The notes beneath the pieces were generated by a model, which worked only from the letters and a program-made list of their open reading frames with translations, was not told the origin of the DNA and ran no database searches. Shown here piece after piece: positions 1-30,900 of a stretch of DNA of 64,000 nt (its first letter is position 1; every line of letters begins with the position of its first letter). The position numbers were made by a program, and so were the translations under genes. Source of the stretch: Tethya wilhelma (lineage: Eukaryota; Porifera; Demospongiae; Tethyida; Tethyidae); assembly GCA_964030475.1 (NCBI GenBank), contig CAXIPT010000001.1, positions 17,280,269-17,344,268 on the forward strand. The letters run 5' to 3'.

Positions 1-151
1 TCCCCACCACTCATTGTCACTTCAGAGTCACAAAACCCATTTTCTGTATAAAAAATCATCCAAGATTGTATGAGTAAGTATAAATCACAAGACAACAATA
101 TAAAGAATTCGTACTGAAGTGTTCATGTTATGTCGAATCTGTACATCCTAC

Positions 152-8742
<8,591 letters not shown>

Positions 8743-9398
8743 ATTAAATTTCTGAAGCTCGAGTTCTACGTTGATGCAAGTCCTTTTATATTTCAAGTTT
8801 CTTCAGCCCAGTTCAACTACGTAGCTACCTAAACTAATCTCACTTTAGTCGAGTGAGATGCAAGAGTGAAAAATTAGTTTGTGCTGTATTATTTTGCACA
8901 AGCAGACTCGAGCAAGCGCAGCCATAGGAATTCCATTTCCTGTAGGTGGTCAACAGGATATTGTGATCATAAGCTACACGCATGCAACACAGGATGTACA
9001 AATTGAGAATGCTTCCATGATAATAACAAATGTTTGTGTTGGTGTCTTGATATCTTTTTCATGTCCTTGGACAGTTTTGAAATGGGATTTGAAAGAAGTA
9101 TACTTATTGAAAACAATGACCCCTAATATTACGGGTCATTTATATAATTTATTATAAATTGACCCCTAACATAATGGGTCTTTCTCATGTGTGCGGATGA
9201 TCTCTAGCATTATGGCTCTTTTTATGTAAAGAATCCCCTTGTGTTATGGGTCTTTCTTATGTACAAAAAAAAATAATAATAAACACAGGAAGTCTAGTCA
9301 ATGGCATCAGATTACTGAGCTACATGATAATACTTTTGTTCTTACTTTGTGTTCTATGCTGAACAGAAAACACAAACACTCAGTTCAAAATGACTAAT
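8743..9398. other. Spacer between genes A and B
   Basis: This stretch holds the upstream region of gene A and the 3' flank of gene B, both on the minus strand. No coding exon is supported. It contains a short degenerate minisatellite at about 9116-9262. A minus-strand AATAAA (TTTATT at about 9148-9153 on plus) lies roughly 250 bp past the gene B stop and could serve as its polyadenylation signal. Confidence 0.5.
9116..9262. repeat. Degenerate minisatellite, four ~35-50 bp copies
   Basis: Four diverged copies share a core of the form GACCCCTAAyATwAYGGGTC followed by a T-rich tail (TTTCTTATGT-like). The first two copies keep the short inverted repeat GACCC...GGGTC. It lies in the spacer downstream of gene B. 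No coding role is visible. Confidence 0.55.
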
Positions 9399-18355
<8,957 letters not shown>

Positions 18356-18475
18356 CTTGACCAAAGCGGACCAAAGTAAGTTCATTAATTTACATTCCAC
18401 AATTGGCGCCTATTCGCGCGCGCGCGTAAGTTGGGTAATTAGAGAGTAATATTGGAAAATTGAAAAGTGGGCCCA
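18356..18475. promoter_or_regulatory. Compact divergent promoter between gene B and ACBD3-like gene
   Basis: Only 120 bp separate the start codons of gene B (minus) and the ACBD3-like gene (plus). The interval must hold both promoters and 5' leaders unless one gene has an upstream non-coding exon. It contains a 12-bp CG run (18415-18426) that stands out in AT-rich surroundings. No TATA box is obvious. Confidence 0.55.
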
Positions 18476-20296
18476 ATGAAGAAGATGAGTGAAAAAGACA
18501 CAAAAGACGTTTGGGAAGTACCAGTTGGAGATATTTTCCCTCTAGTTGTTTCATTCTACAGAAAGGGTATTCTTTTCTCTTCAATGTAGAGCAATAGTCC
18601 ACTGAAACTTATAGAATATTTCCTTCTTTTCAGAAAAAGACCATATTGTTTTGGAGTATGAGCAGAAGATACAGCTGCTTGCCTTGTTCAAGCAAGAAAA
18701 ACTAGGTGCCTTTTCACCAGAGAAAGATGTGGAAACTGGCTACTTTGATATGGTTGGCTCCAGTAGGAGGTATGTGTGTAGTTTAGTGAAAAGTAGCCCA
18801 CTGTTTTGCTCTAGCTAGGTTTAATAAATCAAGTTTTTATTTGTGGAAGAGGTACTTTCTACCACTGTTCATTCAAAATTAATGAAACACTAAGTTTAAT
18901 CTCAGTGAGGCTATGTAGCATGTGAATGTTATCCTTCAACAGAGAACTGTCTGTACATGTTCTTATGTAAACTACATGATGTAATTGCTTTCCTTGCCTT
19001 ACCTCTGTCTATAACCACAACTCTACCTGCTTGATACAATCTCATGACCAGACATGTATGCAGTACACTTAGTACAGTAGTAGATGATACAATGTCGCAT
19101 GTAAGTACCAGAATGTGTATGAGAGTACCACGATTATCGGTCACTGTTTCAGGAAGGCATGGATAAACCTCGGTGATTTGAGCCAGCAAGATGCTCAACT
19201 TAAAATAGTGACACTCCTTGATGCTGCTTGCCCCGCAATGAAAGCTAGTGTACTTGAACAGTGGAAGGTAAAGCGTGAAGAACAAGAGAAAGAGAAAAGG
19301 TATGGACGGTTAGGGATGGCTTTCCATCCTTCTTTTTTTTCAACTCTCCTTCCTTACTCTTTTTCCAAGCCGTTTTTTTGTATCCGACTTCTTTCCTTTT
19401 TCTGTCTCTGACTATTTCTTTCTTTGCTGTTATTTTTTGTTTACTGATTGAGTGAACCCTATTTCTTTACTCCAATTAAAGGAAAATAGAACCTGTAAAG
19501 ACGGAAAAATTACATAATCACCAAGAAGTTGTTGATGGAATTCCTGAGCAACAAACAACTGAGACACAACAAGATGTACGTATACTGACTGGCTACACGT
19601 ATTAATTGTATGGCCATGAAAAATAGCTCTAGTAGTACCTTATTTAAGGTAGTAGTAGACTTGTTTTGCAATGTAGCTTGAACTTGGACATCATTTTAAA
19701 GTCTTTTTCATACAGTCAAACTTTACTATGCCTACTTCCTTTATCATATGTAGCTGCAGCAACCAAACGAAAATGGAACGTCACGGCCTAAAGTACCTTC
19801 CATCTCTTCCAGTCCAGTACCATCCACCACTAGTAACGTGTCTTCAAGCAAAACAGAGATGGTTCGAAACGCTCTTGCTCCGGCCGCTCTGTGGTGCAAA
19901 CCAAAATCAGCTAAACACTTTATTAGCAAAGTTCGGGCAATGTCACCCATCGGCACAACAGACTATCAGCTCATCATCAATCCAGGAGAACTCTTATCTG
20001 TTCAGGTTCCAACGAGCACGTCGGCAACTGCCATTTTCTTTGAGTTTGTCACCGAGAAGGAAGACATTGGTTTTGGTCTCAGCTTTCAGAGGAAGAGTGA
20101 CAAAGAAGGTGTGGAATGGCCGATGGAACAGTTGCTTCCGATCACACTTAGAGATTGTTCCGAGGATCTTGTCTTGGGTAGTCATCAGTACCAGGTCCAG
20201 GGAGTGTATAACTTGCACTTTGATAACTCTCATTCGTTAAATCAATCCAAAGTCGTTTACTACAAGGTGTATTATCAAACTCCCACCTCACATTGA
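18476..20296 (+). CDS. ACBD3: ACBD3/GCP60-like Golgi protein (ACB + GOLD domains)
   Basis: Five exons: 18476-18566, 18634-18769, 19153-19299, 19482-19575, 19754-20296; 1,011 nt, 336 residues. The N-terminal third resembles an acyl-CoA-binding domain, with FPLVVSFYRKEKD, YEQKIQLLALFKQEKLGAF, TGYFDMVGSSRRKAWINLGD. A charged linker follows (KREEQEKEKR and a Gln/Ser-rich stretch). The C-terminal third is a GOLD domain with YQLIINPGELLSVQVPTST, FFEFVTEKEDIGFGLSFQRK and GVYNLHFDNSHSLNQSKVVY. In animals ACBD3 is a Golgi scaffold that binds giantin and PI4KB through the GOLD domain. This copy is shorter than vertebrate ACBD3 (about 530 residues), mainly in the linker. Splice phases were checked and keep one open frame. 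It is unrelated in function to its receptor neighbours. Confidence 0.87.
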
Positions 20297-20987
20297 ACTA
20301 TACATGAATGATAGAGCTGTTGTCATAATTTTATTGACGGTATATATCAGACTATGGTTGCTTTATGTGTATTTTGTCAAAGCGATAATTATTCTTTTTT
20401 TTCTCCCCCATATTCTTAATTGGATGCCAATGTGTGTACGGTTTCCAGTGAGTGTCATAACAACTGCTTCAGTCTGCTTGATCATCACACTGAAGCATTT
20501 TAAAGAAAATTTTAGACCAGCCTCCAAAAGTAAATAGGTTGTTGTCATCTGTGGATTGAAGCATTAATGTCGATCCAGGCCTGGTCACCTGTAAGTGAAG
20601 ACTATATAGAGATGGTGCGCACACGCATGGAAGATTCAAATAAGAATTTTAATTGAGCATGCATTTCGCTTAGTTACATTCTTCCCTCCTAGCTATGTAT
20701 TTAACCTAGTACCATACCTTATCCTGCAGTCAACAGAAACCTTAATTTGAACGGATGCTACAATTGCTGTATTAGAATAATAAACTGGGTGTTTTCTGAT
20801 ATAAAATTCACGTGTTTACATGTTGTTCATTCGATCACGTTCACATCAATTTTTAATGCATTCAGTTACCAAAATGTCTATGTTAATAATTGTAATTGAT
20901 ACTCAAGTTTTGAGTCACTAGCTGGTGTTAGTTAACTACCTCTTGTTGATCAAGTGAACAGTAGTATACTCTGCATAAGTGTGTGCC
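20297..20987. other. Spacer between ACBD3-like gene and gene C
   Basis: The 691-bp interval should hold the 3' UTR of the ACBD3-like gene and the promoter and 5' UTR of gene C. No further coding exon, RNA gene or clear repeat was seen. Confidence 0.5.
20779..20784 (+). terminator. Possible polyadenylation signal of the ACBD3-like gene
   Basis: A plus-strand AATAAA lies about 480 bp after the stop codon and 200 bp before the start of gene C. It is the clearest such hexamer in the spacer. Its use is inferred only. Confidence 0.35.
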
Positions 20988-22075
20988 ATGTCTTTCCACA
21001 TGGCTCAGCTTCACTCTACCAGCAGATTCAGTTTGCTGTGGATGAGTGCAGTGTTGCTGCTAACAGTTGTGTCGAGATGTTCTTGTGTATTTGTCACCTT
21101 TCGCGATGCACCTTACTCCTTTGCTGAGGATTCAGGTTGTAATGACATCTGTTTTGAAATAGACGATGATGTAGTGGACCCAGACCCAGTGGAGTTCCAG
21201 TTCAGGACCATTTCTGATCGAGCTGTTGGTAAACATCCATGCATGTGATTACTGTACGAAACATCCATTCATAATACATGCATTGGCTATAGTCTATAGC
21301 TCATAATTATATATATATTGATCTTCTTGATCAAGACTGTGCAGATTTAAGCACTCATTACATTGTGTTCTGAATTTCTCTTGCAGGTGATGTAGATTAT
21401 ACTTCGCTGGATATGTTTACATTTAATGTAGCACTAGTAGCAGAGGTTTGTCAAAGTGTATGCCTCCTTGATGACTCTTTAGCCGAGGGCACAGAAACCT
21501 TTCTTGTTGAGGTGGTGGTCTTCTCGGTTGGTGGTGATATAACTTTGACAACTGAATCTGCTACCGTCTCGATTTTTGATGCCCGAATAGAACCAGTGCA
21601 GCCTGAGTATACCTACTCTGAAGACAATACCATCTCTCCAGAGTTTCCGAATGGCAATGAAATCTGTTTCCAGCTCATTGGGGAAATAGTGACCGATATC
21701 CAATTCACTGTCTCTACCGAAGATGGGACTGCAATAAGTAGTATGCCATATAATTATGTGTTTATGGGCAACTAGAAACACACTGATGCTAGTATGATGC
21801 ATGTATACATTATTTATATAAGTTGGATTATTATTATAGAGGCTTTGTTACTGCTGGGCCTGCATACCACATGTGTTTTAATTATACAGGTGAAGATTAC
21901 AATACATTTACAGGAACTCTGACCTTCATTGCACCCGACCCCACTCCTGCGTGTACTAATGTTATTCTCTTTATTGACTTTGAAATTGAAGGAGAAGAGA
22001 CCTTTCAATTGAGTGTAACTTCCAGCCCTGATGCGATTGCGTCCATCCCATTTGCAACAATTATTATCGAGGATT
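20988..22075 (+). other. Gene C signal peptide and Calx-beta a, b
   Basis: Exon 20988-21228 codes a leader (core [18 protein letters not shown]) running into the first Calx-beta half. Exon 21387-21740 holds the second half of repeat a ([16 protein letters not shown]) fused to the first half of repeat b ([13 protein letters not shown]). Exon 21890-22075 completes b ([15 protein letters not shown]). Repeat a has two Cys in each half rather than one. The true ATG is 20988-20990; no upstream in-frame ATG was seen in this exon. Confidence 0.8.
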
Positions 22076-24852
22076 GTAAGTTGAGTATAGAACTAAGACT
22101 CAAAGCATTGAAGGAAATTATATATCTCATTTAATCCAAACGTTAAATAATGTATGAAATTGTATATCTCTATGTGATACTTGGGGACATACTAAGATAT
22201 GCATGCATGGATCTTTGCTGTCAACACTATGCATATATGCACAACAACCTTGAACTTGTTATATAGTTGTTATATCTCACACTTGTGAATGTACAGCTTA
22301 AATTTTGAAGTGACAAAAACATTTCCTTTCTTTTATCTGTACAGATATTCCCATCGAAATCTCTCCGAGTGATAGCACTATAGTTCTTGATGGAGCTGAT
22401 CTCAATATCACGTGTACTGTAATTGAATCCTCAGTAACTGAAACACCCGACATATACATCAATGGAGCCCTTTCCTCAAGTCCTAAACTCACGCTGGTGT
22501 CCAGTGTATTCTTGGTAGCTGAATATCGTTATTCACCCATTGTCCTTGCCGAATCTGGAACTGTGTTTGAGTGCTCGGGCATCTCTGAACTGACAGAGTC
22601 TCGAGTCTTCTCAAGACCACTTACAGTGACCGTCATTACTCCAGTAGCTGGTAAGAAGGTCATTATGAATGCTAATAATATGAGTATTGTGTACTGAATA
22701 CTGCGCACTTCATGAACTGAGCCGGCAAACTTTCCCCATTGCATGCTTCTTCGTGAATGTGTCCATTTCATTGCCATTTATTGAACTTTTCATACAGTGA
22801 TTACAGTTGGATTTGAGTTTGCATCCTATACTACTGCGGAAGGTGTTGATATTCAGTTGTGTGCAACGGTATCAGTTGTAGGAGACCTTGGGAACACTAC
22901 TGACATAAATGTTACTGTTAGTACTCAGGATGGTTCCCCTCTGTGTGAGTCATTGCATGTCTTGCACACTGTAAGATCATGAAATCCTGGAACATGAGTA
23001 GGTGTACCTGGAGGTCTTATGATGCTAATATTTATGAAGCTATACAGTCACTCATAATTATAGGCACCTCTTTTTGTTAAACTGCATGCTGTATTGTGTA
23101 TATTTTAGGTCAAAGTGTAAGCCATGCATTTGCATATTCATAGCCTGTTCTTTTTTATTGCCATAGCCTTATTTTTGTACATCCCCGTATTTGAAGAACT
23201 TAACTTCAACCTGTTGAATATTCTTCCAATGTGTGTGAATGTCGTTCTGGTGGATGATACAACTGTATCTTCTGGCGAGTTTTTCTTGGCTGGGCTTACA
23301 CTCAGTTCTGAAGTACCTCCAGACATTAGTGTGGTGTTTGATCCTAACCCAGCTATTGTCAACATTGAGGATAATGATGGTATAATATATCTACAATAAA
23401 ATTAATGATAAACACTGAAAATTAAGATTGATCCAGATACAAGCATTTTGTCTGATTATATTATACATTCACTATTTTGCCATGCAATTAACTATAATAG
23501 TAGAGTTGTACTCGAGCTCATGACATTGTGTACGGTTGTTTTCCTTTTCACTATGGTGCAAATACACAATGGATGGAAGTCAATTTGCTGTTTTATACTG
23601 GCATACATGTTTACAGTATACTCTTGATATCAGTTTAATGAAAAGTCATCAGGTATGTTTTATGCATCCTTGCAGTTGCCACAGTGACTATTATTCCAGA
23701 AACTTTGTCTGGCGAGAACCGAGATACCGTACCTGAAACAATTCCTCCAGTATTTCCAGTTGGGTATGTGACACTGACTGTTAGTCCCACCTCTGCTATT
23801 TTGGGTGAATCGATCATTGTGAGTATAGCTGCAGTGGATGATGGCAGCATATCAGCAGAAGGTGGGTATGCATTATTATAATATTTTATGGTGGTGCATG
23901 CGCATAGTACATATCTATTACTGGAAAAATAGACACATGCAAACAGTGTGTACCAGGCCCTTCCATCACTGAGTCCAACACTATAGCTACATACACTGAG
24001 AAGACATAAACTTTAGACACGGGTTTCTACATATTTTAGAAACCTGAAGGTTACATGTATTATAATATACCGAGTGAAGTGAGGGCCCTATAAGTAGCCT
24101 GAGAGTTTCTAAAACCTGTAAAAACATACAATTAAAACAGTGTTTTGATCATAGCTGATAAGCCTCATTATAATTTTCAGCTGTCTATGAGAAATAGACG
24201 CCTCAATTTGACCAATCAAATTGCAGTATTTATGACAACTATGATCTAAAATGAGTAGTTAAGCATGTATTTAACATTTCTGCCTTGTTTCCGTGGCTCA
24301 ATTTCTATAACTGATTTCTGTCTTACAGTGCATGGAAATTGGTTCTCATCATTTTATAATTATATGCAGAGGGAGCAGATTTCACCTTACATACTAGTGT
24401 AGTTACCTTCACATCAGGCTCAAGTAATAATGAATTGTTTGAAGTTCTGGTATCAGTGTTACCTGATACATTATTGGAAGGCACAGAGACCATCACCTTG
24501 GATGTATCAGTGATTTCAGGACCGGGGATTATAGGAACAATGGACACAGTTGTGGTCAGCATCGAAGATGATGATCGTAAGTATAACTGCATGTACACTA
24601 GTTTTAACATGATAATCTGCAATTTTATGCTGTTTTTATGGCTAATATCCATAGAGTTTGGATTTATGTTCAGCTTTATGCCAGTGAGCTCCAATCCTGT
24701 TGAAGGAGTAGATACCACTGTTGATGTTTGCAGTTCTAGCTCCTTATCTGTTGTGATATCTTTGGAGAGCGATGTCATTGTACAAGTCACAGTTATGGGA
24801 AGCAGTGAAGCAGGTGCATGTGTGTGTGTGCGTGCGTGTGCGTGCGTGTGTG

Positions 24853-24916
<64 letters not shown>

Positions 24917-27900
24917 CGCATAGTTAAGCATACCTGCAGCATGCAATGTGTGAAAGTGTCATTTCTTATTAACTATTCTCTCTTATTCATGCACGTACAG
25001 TGGAAGGAGTGGATTTCTCATCTCCATCAATACTTGAGTATATTTTTGACTCAGCAGCAGTGTCTGGACCGGGCCCTTGTCTCACTTTTAACATCTTTGA
25101 TGATTTCAACTTTGAAAGTGATCATCTCTTTACAGTGTCTGTGTCTTCAACAACCCCTTCTGGAATCGGTGGCTCTGATGCTAGTATTGTTGTCACGATC
25201 GTTGACAATGATGATGGTTAGTTCATGGATCCTATGTGCATGCAATTACAGCTAGAACACATGAACATTAATTATCCTAAGTTTGTAAGTTAAATGGTGC
25301 ATCATTACTGTTTTCAGCCACTGTACGAATGATGACAGTTGACCAGACTACTGTAGAGAATGATGCAGAAAGTTTTACAATCTGTGCAGAGGCTCTCAGC
25401 ATAAACGAGTTTGAAATTGAAGCTTCTGTGGATATGACAGTCACAGGAGATGCCCAGACATGTATGTTGTAGTGTTACAGTGTATTACTTAAGATACTTG
25501 AAAGCATTAAATTTTAAGACTTAATTGTGTGCATGTATTATTAATCCTTGTATGTATTTATACAGCTATATTGGGTGATCTTGATGTGCCTGAAGACACA
25601 ACTGCTACTTTCTCGATAGGAGCTGTAGCTCCTGCTTGTATTGATATCAGTGTTCTTGATGACGATGATTTCGAAGGAAACCATCAGTTTACTGTAACCG
25701 TTGGCAGTTCTTCACCCTTGATTGAGATTGACACTAGTGACGATGATGTCACAGTCACCATCACTGACTTTGATGGTAAGTTGTCTGTATAATTATATCA
25801 GTTCAAGGTACAGTTATTGCTTTCGTCTATATGATCGTTGTAGTATATACATTAATATCGATTGGCATGCATGTGGTATAGTTAAGGTATATATACTCTT
25901 GATGTAAGCTGTTAGGTGATGAATTTTTGATCATGCATTACAGCTTTTGTACATGTATACATTGTACAATATCACCCACATGTATAGATGGAACCATACA
26001 ATTTGCTGAAGTGGACAGTATAATTGAGACAAATGAAGGAGACAATCTCTTCATTAACCTTGTTTTCAATTCACCTGGTATATTGCTCAATGGGATTGAT
26101 GTACCTTTAACATTAGTTGATGGAGTTCTTGCAGGTGAGTAGTTACTGGGACTATACACCTGTTACATGTACAATGCATTGTGTTAACTATCACATGTAT
26201 AGCTACTCAATAATTTTTTTCCTGTATGTGTGCAGTGTTTGGAGATGACTTTGATAGATCAACCCTCACCGTTAGTTTTATCAATGGTGATGGCAATGGT
26301 GATCAGCGTCCCTCGTCAAATAGTGTATCAATCATTGCTGATTCAGCATTGGAAGGGGATCACTCTTTCACTGTCACTCTGAGTGCTGCAGCTGCCTCGG
26401 CTGGTGGCTATACTCTTGGGGGGCGTGATGTGTTAACAGTTGTCATCTCAGATACAGCAGATTGTAAGATATAACTTATATTGCATGTATGTACTTGTGA
26501 TCAGTTGGCATTCTCCACTGAATGGCTACAGTGGCTGCATTCACATTTGCTTTCCCACCACTGGCAAATCCTGTTGAAGGCGAAGACACTACAGTTGGTG
26601 TTTGTAGTTTTGTAACTCTATCTGGCATCTTACTGGAGCGTGATGTTACTGTACAAGTCGTAGTCCTCGATAGCCTTTTAGCAGGTGTGTGTANTGATGA
26701 CCGGACAAAACCAATAGTGGCATCTGCATACATGTATTGGATGCATGTAACAAACATGATGTATGAGTATCACAACAATATGTAACAACTGCTCTTTGTG
26801 CAAATAACTAGCCTAAAGTAATGTTATAGCATGTACAAAATGTTACTTTAGGCAGAATTAAGATACAAATTCTGTAAGCATGCATGATTGCGCTTAATAC
26901 ATCTAACATACCATCTTCATCATCATCAGCAATTGTCACTGTGGTAGAAAACCCAGGTGGTATCACATTGCTAGGGTTGATACTAGTGATTTCAACAGTG
27001 AAGATCTGTTCATCTCCCTCCAACTCAAGATCATTGATAATGGAGATACTGACACACTGCTCGTCACCATCCATGGTTGTGAGGGCAGGAAAGGTGACCT
27101 CAAAAGGACTTTCAATCGAAAAATCTTGACCAATTGCTGCACATAATGTCATCATCATACATTATTATTATATAGTGAATTACTGAAAATAATATTGTAG
27201 TGGAAAAGAAACTTCATCATCTTAGTAAGGTAGAAGGACTTGTCAAAAATTGTGCCATTAATCACGGAGACATACATTAGATGCATTTTATACACAATCT
27301 AGATACATACCAGTCTGTGGTCCATCCATTGTGGCTAGACTAACAAGAACATCAGTCTCCAAACTGTTCAGCAAGTCTGAAATCCGCACACACACTTCCA
27401 AGGGCCCAACCTGACCTTCTTGAGCATTGTAGAATGATGACGAAAAATCAATAGTGACACCTAATATAGGTTATAGAGAATTGAAAGGGAAATTGATTGG
27501 TTACATGGACATGAACTGGGATGGACAGTTCGATCCTTAGTTTAGGTTTGGAATTTTTTTGCAGTAACTATAAAATCAATTGAAATTTCGTGTTGAGAAA
27601 AGAAATACAGAATGACAGGAAGTTATGCATGATACATACATGTATGAACCTGGGCAAAAAAAACAACAACAACAAAAAAAGCTAAGCAGCTGGTTAAATG
27701 CACGATAACTCACTGTTGATATCGTTAATATTGATGAAGGTGGAGGCTGGATCTGCTATAATGGGAGGCTCGACATTAATATTCATTGAAAATGAGTGAT
27801 CTCCTTCAATTGTCAAATCATCGATCAAGGTCACAGTGGAACATCGTTGGGTGTTGATGAGAGATGTAAAGTCTCCAGGTAAATAAGTCAGTGGGTTGGG

Positions 27901-30900
27901 TCCATTTAGTATAAAATCAGTATTTTCCACTACACACAGTGTGGCATGATTGAACAATAAGTGTATAGTAAATACATACATGTACATTTCATACATGAAT
28001 AATGATGTTGTGTAAGTTTACTAACCAGCATTGGGTCCATCAACAGTTGTAAGGTCGACAACAATGTCCACTTCAGATCCCCCAGAGGGAAGTGCTGTCA
28101 GTTGAACACACACTGCAAATGATGGGCCACCTTCATCACCAGAAAATGTCCCAACAAAGCCAACAGTTGCATCTGATACAAGCAGAAAATTGACATAATG
28201 TGTGAGCATATTCGTATGTCAAGATTATAGATGCACATACCTGGAAGATTTTGATCATTTATGGTGAGTACAGTAGAACTAGCAATAGGACTAGTCACTG
28301 TCACTTGTGGTGTAGTTGTAGCTATCATGGCTTCAAATGTCTGATCTCCCTCGAGTATGTCGTCCAACAAGAAGGTCACACTTACACAGGCATCTTCTCC
28401 ATTGGAAGTTCCAACATCAAACACTGTAGATAAATCTTCAGCTGTGAAATCATGGTCATTTAGTCCTGTAAATGGAGGAGGAAGTATAATGTATGGTAAC
28501 TCACGAATGTATAAGTAGACACTTTCAAGACACTGGCAACATGCTTTACAGTCACATGTATAATAATCTATAGACATGTAATTTTATATACTTGCTGTTC
28601 CGTCCACCAAGTTAAAGGTTACAGTAATTGATTCTTGAATCATAGCTGACACAGCCAGCCGAGCACACAACATAACAACATCTCCTTCAGAACCACTCAA
28701 CTCCACATCTCGTAGAAACACTGATGCATCTGTTCAAAAATAGAGAGGTGAATCAAATCAGCATAGTTAGTTGCATGCATTAGGATGATCACATGCAANT
28801 TGCTAGAAGATCCTTGTTTGAATGGTGGTGAATGCACTAATGTAGCAGGAGGGTTTTCTTGTAACTGTGCTGGAACTGGGTACGAAGGAATAGTGTGTGA
28901 TGTAGACATCAACGAATGTTTGGAAGACCCTCAACCTTGCTTGAATGGAGGGGTCTGTTCTAATATTCCTGGTAGCTTCACATGTGATTGTGCTAGCACA
29001 GGATATGAAGGAACATTATGTAGTCTAGACATCAATGAATGTTTAGAGAACCCCCAGCCTTGTTTGAATGGAGGAGTGTGTTCAAATACTCCTGGTAGTT
29101 TCATGTGTGATTGTACAGATACTGGTTATGAAGGAATACTTTGTGGTGTGGATGTTGATGAATGTTCAGAGGAGCCAGCTCCTTGTCTCAATGGAGGAGT
29201 GTGTTCCAATACACCAGGAAGCTTCATGTGTAACTGCACAGGAACTGGGCATGTGGGAGCATTTTGTGAAGCTGACTTTGATGAGTGTTTGCTAGAAGAT
29301 CCTTGTTTGAATGGTGGTGAATGCACTAATGTAGCAGGAGGGTTTTCTTGTAACTGTGCTGGAACTGGGTACGAAGGAATAGTGTGTGATGTAGACATCA
29401 ACGAATGTTTGGAAGACCCCCAGCCTTGCTTAAATGGAGGAGTGTGTTCCAATACTCTTGGTAGCTTCACATGTGACTGTACTAGCACAGGATATGAAGG
29501 AGCTCTATGTGGTGATGACCGTGATGAATGTGTCCTGGATGAACCCTGTCTAAATGGAGCTGAATGTGTTAATGCATTAGGAACTTTTTTCTGTGATTGC
29601 TTCGGTACTGGTTACACTGGAACCTTGTGTGACGAAGATATAAACGAATGTTTGGACACTGAACACTGTCAAAATGGAGGTTCTTGTGCCAACACTGATG
29701 GTGGTTTCATTTGTACATGCACAAGTGGCTATACTGGGACTCAATGCGAGAGCAATCTCAACGAGTGTGATACTTTTCCCTGTGAAAATGGAGGGACTTG
29801 TGTCGACATACCTGGTGGATTTGTGTGCGATTGTCTTCCTGATTACAGTGGAGCCATTTGTGACATCCTGCGTAAGTCATGGCTTGAATTGGAAATGTTG
29901 CTCGATGTGTAGTTTGAAGGATTCTGTTTATGTGGGTGTTGGATGATAATCTATGCAAATATTCTCTAATGGTGTCTTGCTAGTGATGTTACCTATTTAT
30001 AATTGTTTATTTGTTTGTTTGTTTTTGTTCCACCTTGTTTGGTGCTTAGTTCCAACTAGTGTATCAATCTTCCCCCTTGTCGAGGGACTCATTTATACCA
30101 TTGAATTGGGAAGGCCCTTCTCATTGGAGTGCCGTGGAGGAAGACCAGAAACTGATATCCTTGCATGGATACGTAAGCCTACACTTGCACGTTATACTTG
30201 TATCACAATGAAGTTGCAATCTTGATCATTGTTTCATCTTTAACTTTTTTTGAGACCTTCTATGCTATGTGACTTGCTTGACAGACCATTTTACACACTC
30301 AATATCGTGCACTCGCTTTTTCCTATTGTTTGTCATCATTGTAGGTGAGGGAGATGATCCAACAGATGTTGAGTTGTTCTTTCCTGACTTCAATAGTGGA
30401 TGTCCATCGCCACACCCTTTTATCATCAATACCAACACCAGTAGTGCCTTCTTAGAAGGTGGTGATTTCAATGGGACCCAGCCAGCTGATGCTGGGAGGT
30501 ACCACTGCGTTGCCAACGGAGAAGTGCGACTCACCATGGAGATACAAGTGCTAGGTAAACATGGAGAGTCTGTATGTGCTCCAATTAATGTATTATTACT
30601 ATATACACATATAATCTTGACAGGAATCATGAAACATTATATTCTTGGGTTCTCCCAATTCATGTCTTTTGATTGTTGTCCCATTGAGTTCATACATAAT
30701 GCATGTGGCTCTCTCTCCCCACCCTGCATGCAGTACCTCAGAACTCAGCTTTGACAGCTTTCTTCAGATTTTCTCTTCTCTCAGAAGCTGAAATTAGTTC
30801 TCTTTTAGAAACTGAAATTGTTCTAAGTGACTGTATCACTGGATTAGGGACGCTTGTAAGTATACAATATAATTTCAGCATAGAGTTTTAGGATCACTTT

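Noticed and set aside
20979..20987. Upstream GTG start for gene C
   Set aside because: Eukaryotic initiation at GTG is unlikely; the ATG at 20988 opens a good signal peptide.
24001..24250. Possible mobile element with GGTTTCT...AGAAACC near 24025
   Set aside because: The inverted repeat is only about 7 bp and no ends or duplications could be defined.
24818..25255. 145-codon plus-strand frame starting in a TG run
   Set aside because: It is in the wrong frame for the Calx-beta exon at 25001-25216 and begins in low-complexity sequence.
26912..28729. A separate nested minus-strand gene
   Set aside because: No leader, start or stop exon; the domains match gene C repeats and the block is bounded by Ns.
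28800..29871. CRISPR-like periodic repeats
   Set aside because: The ~120-bp periodicity is coding: each unit is an EGF domain with six Cys in frame.
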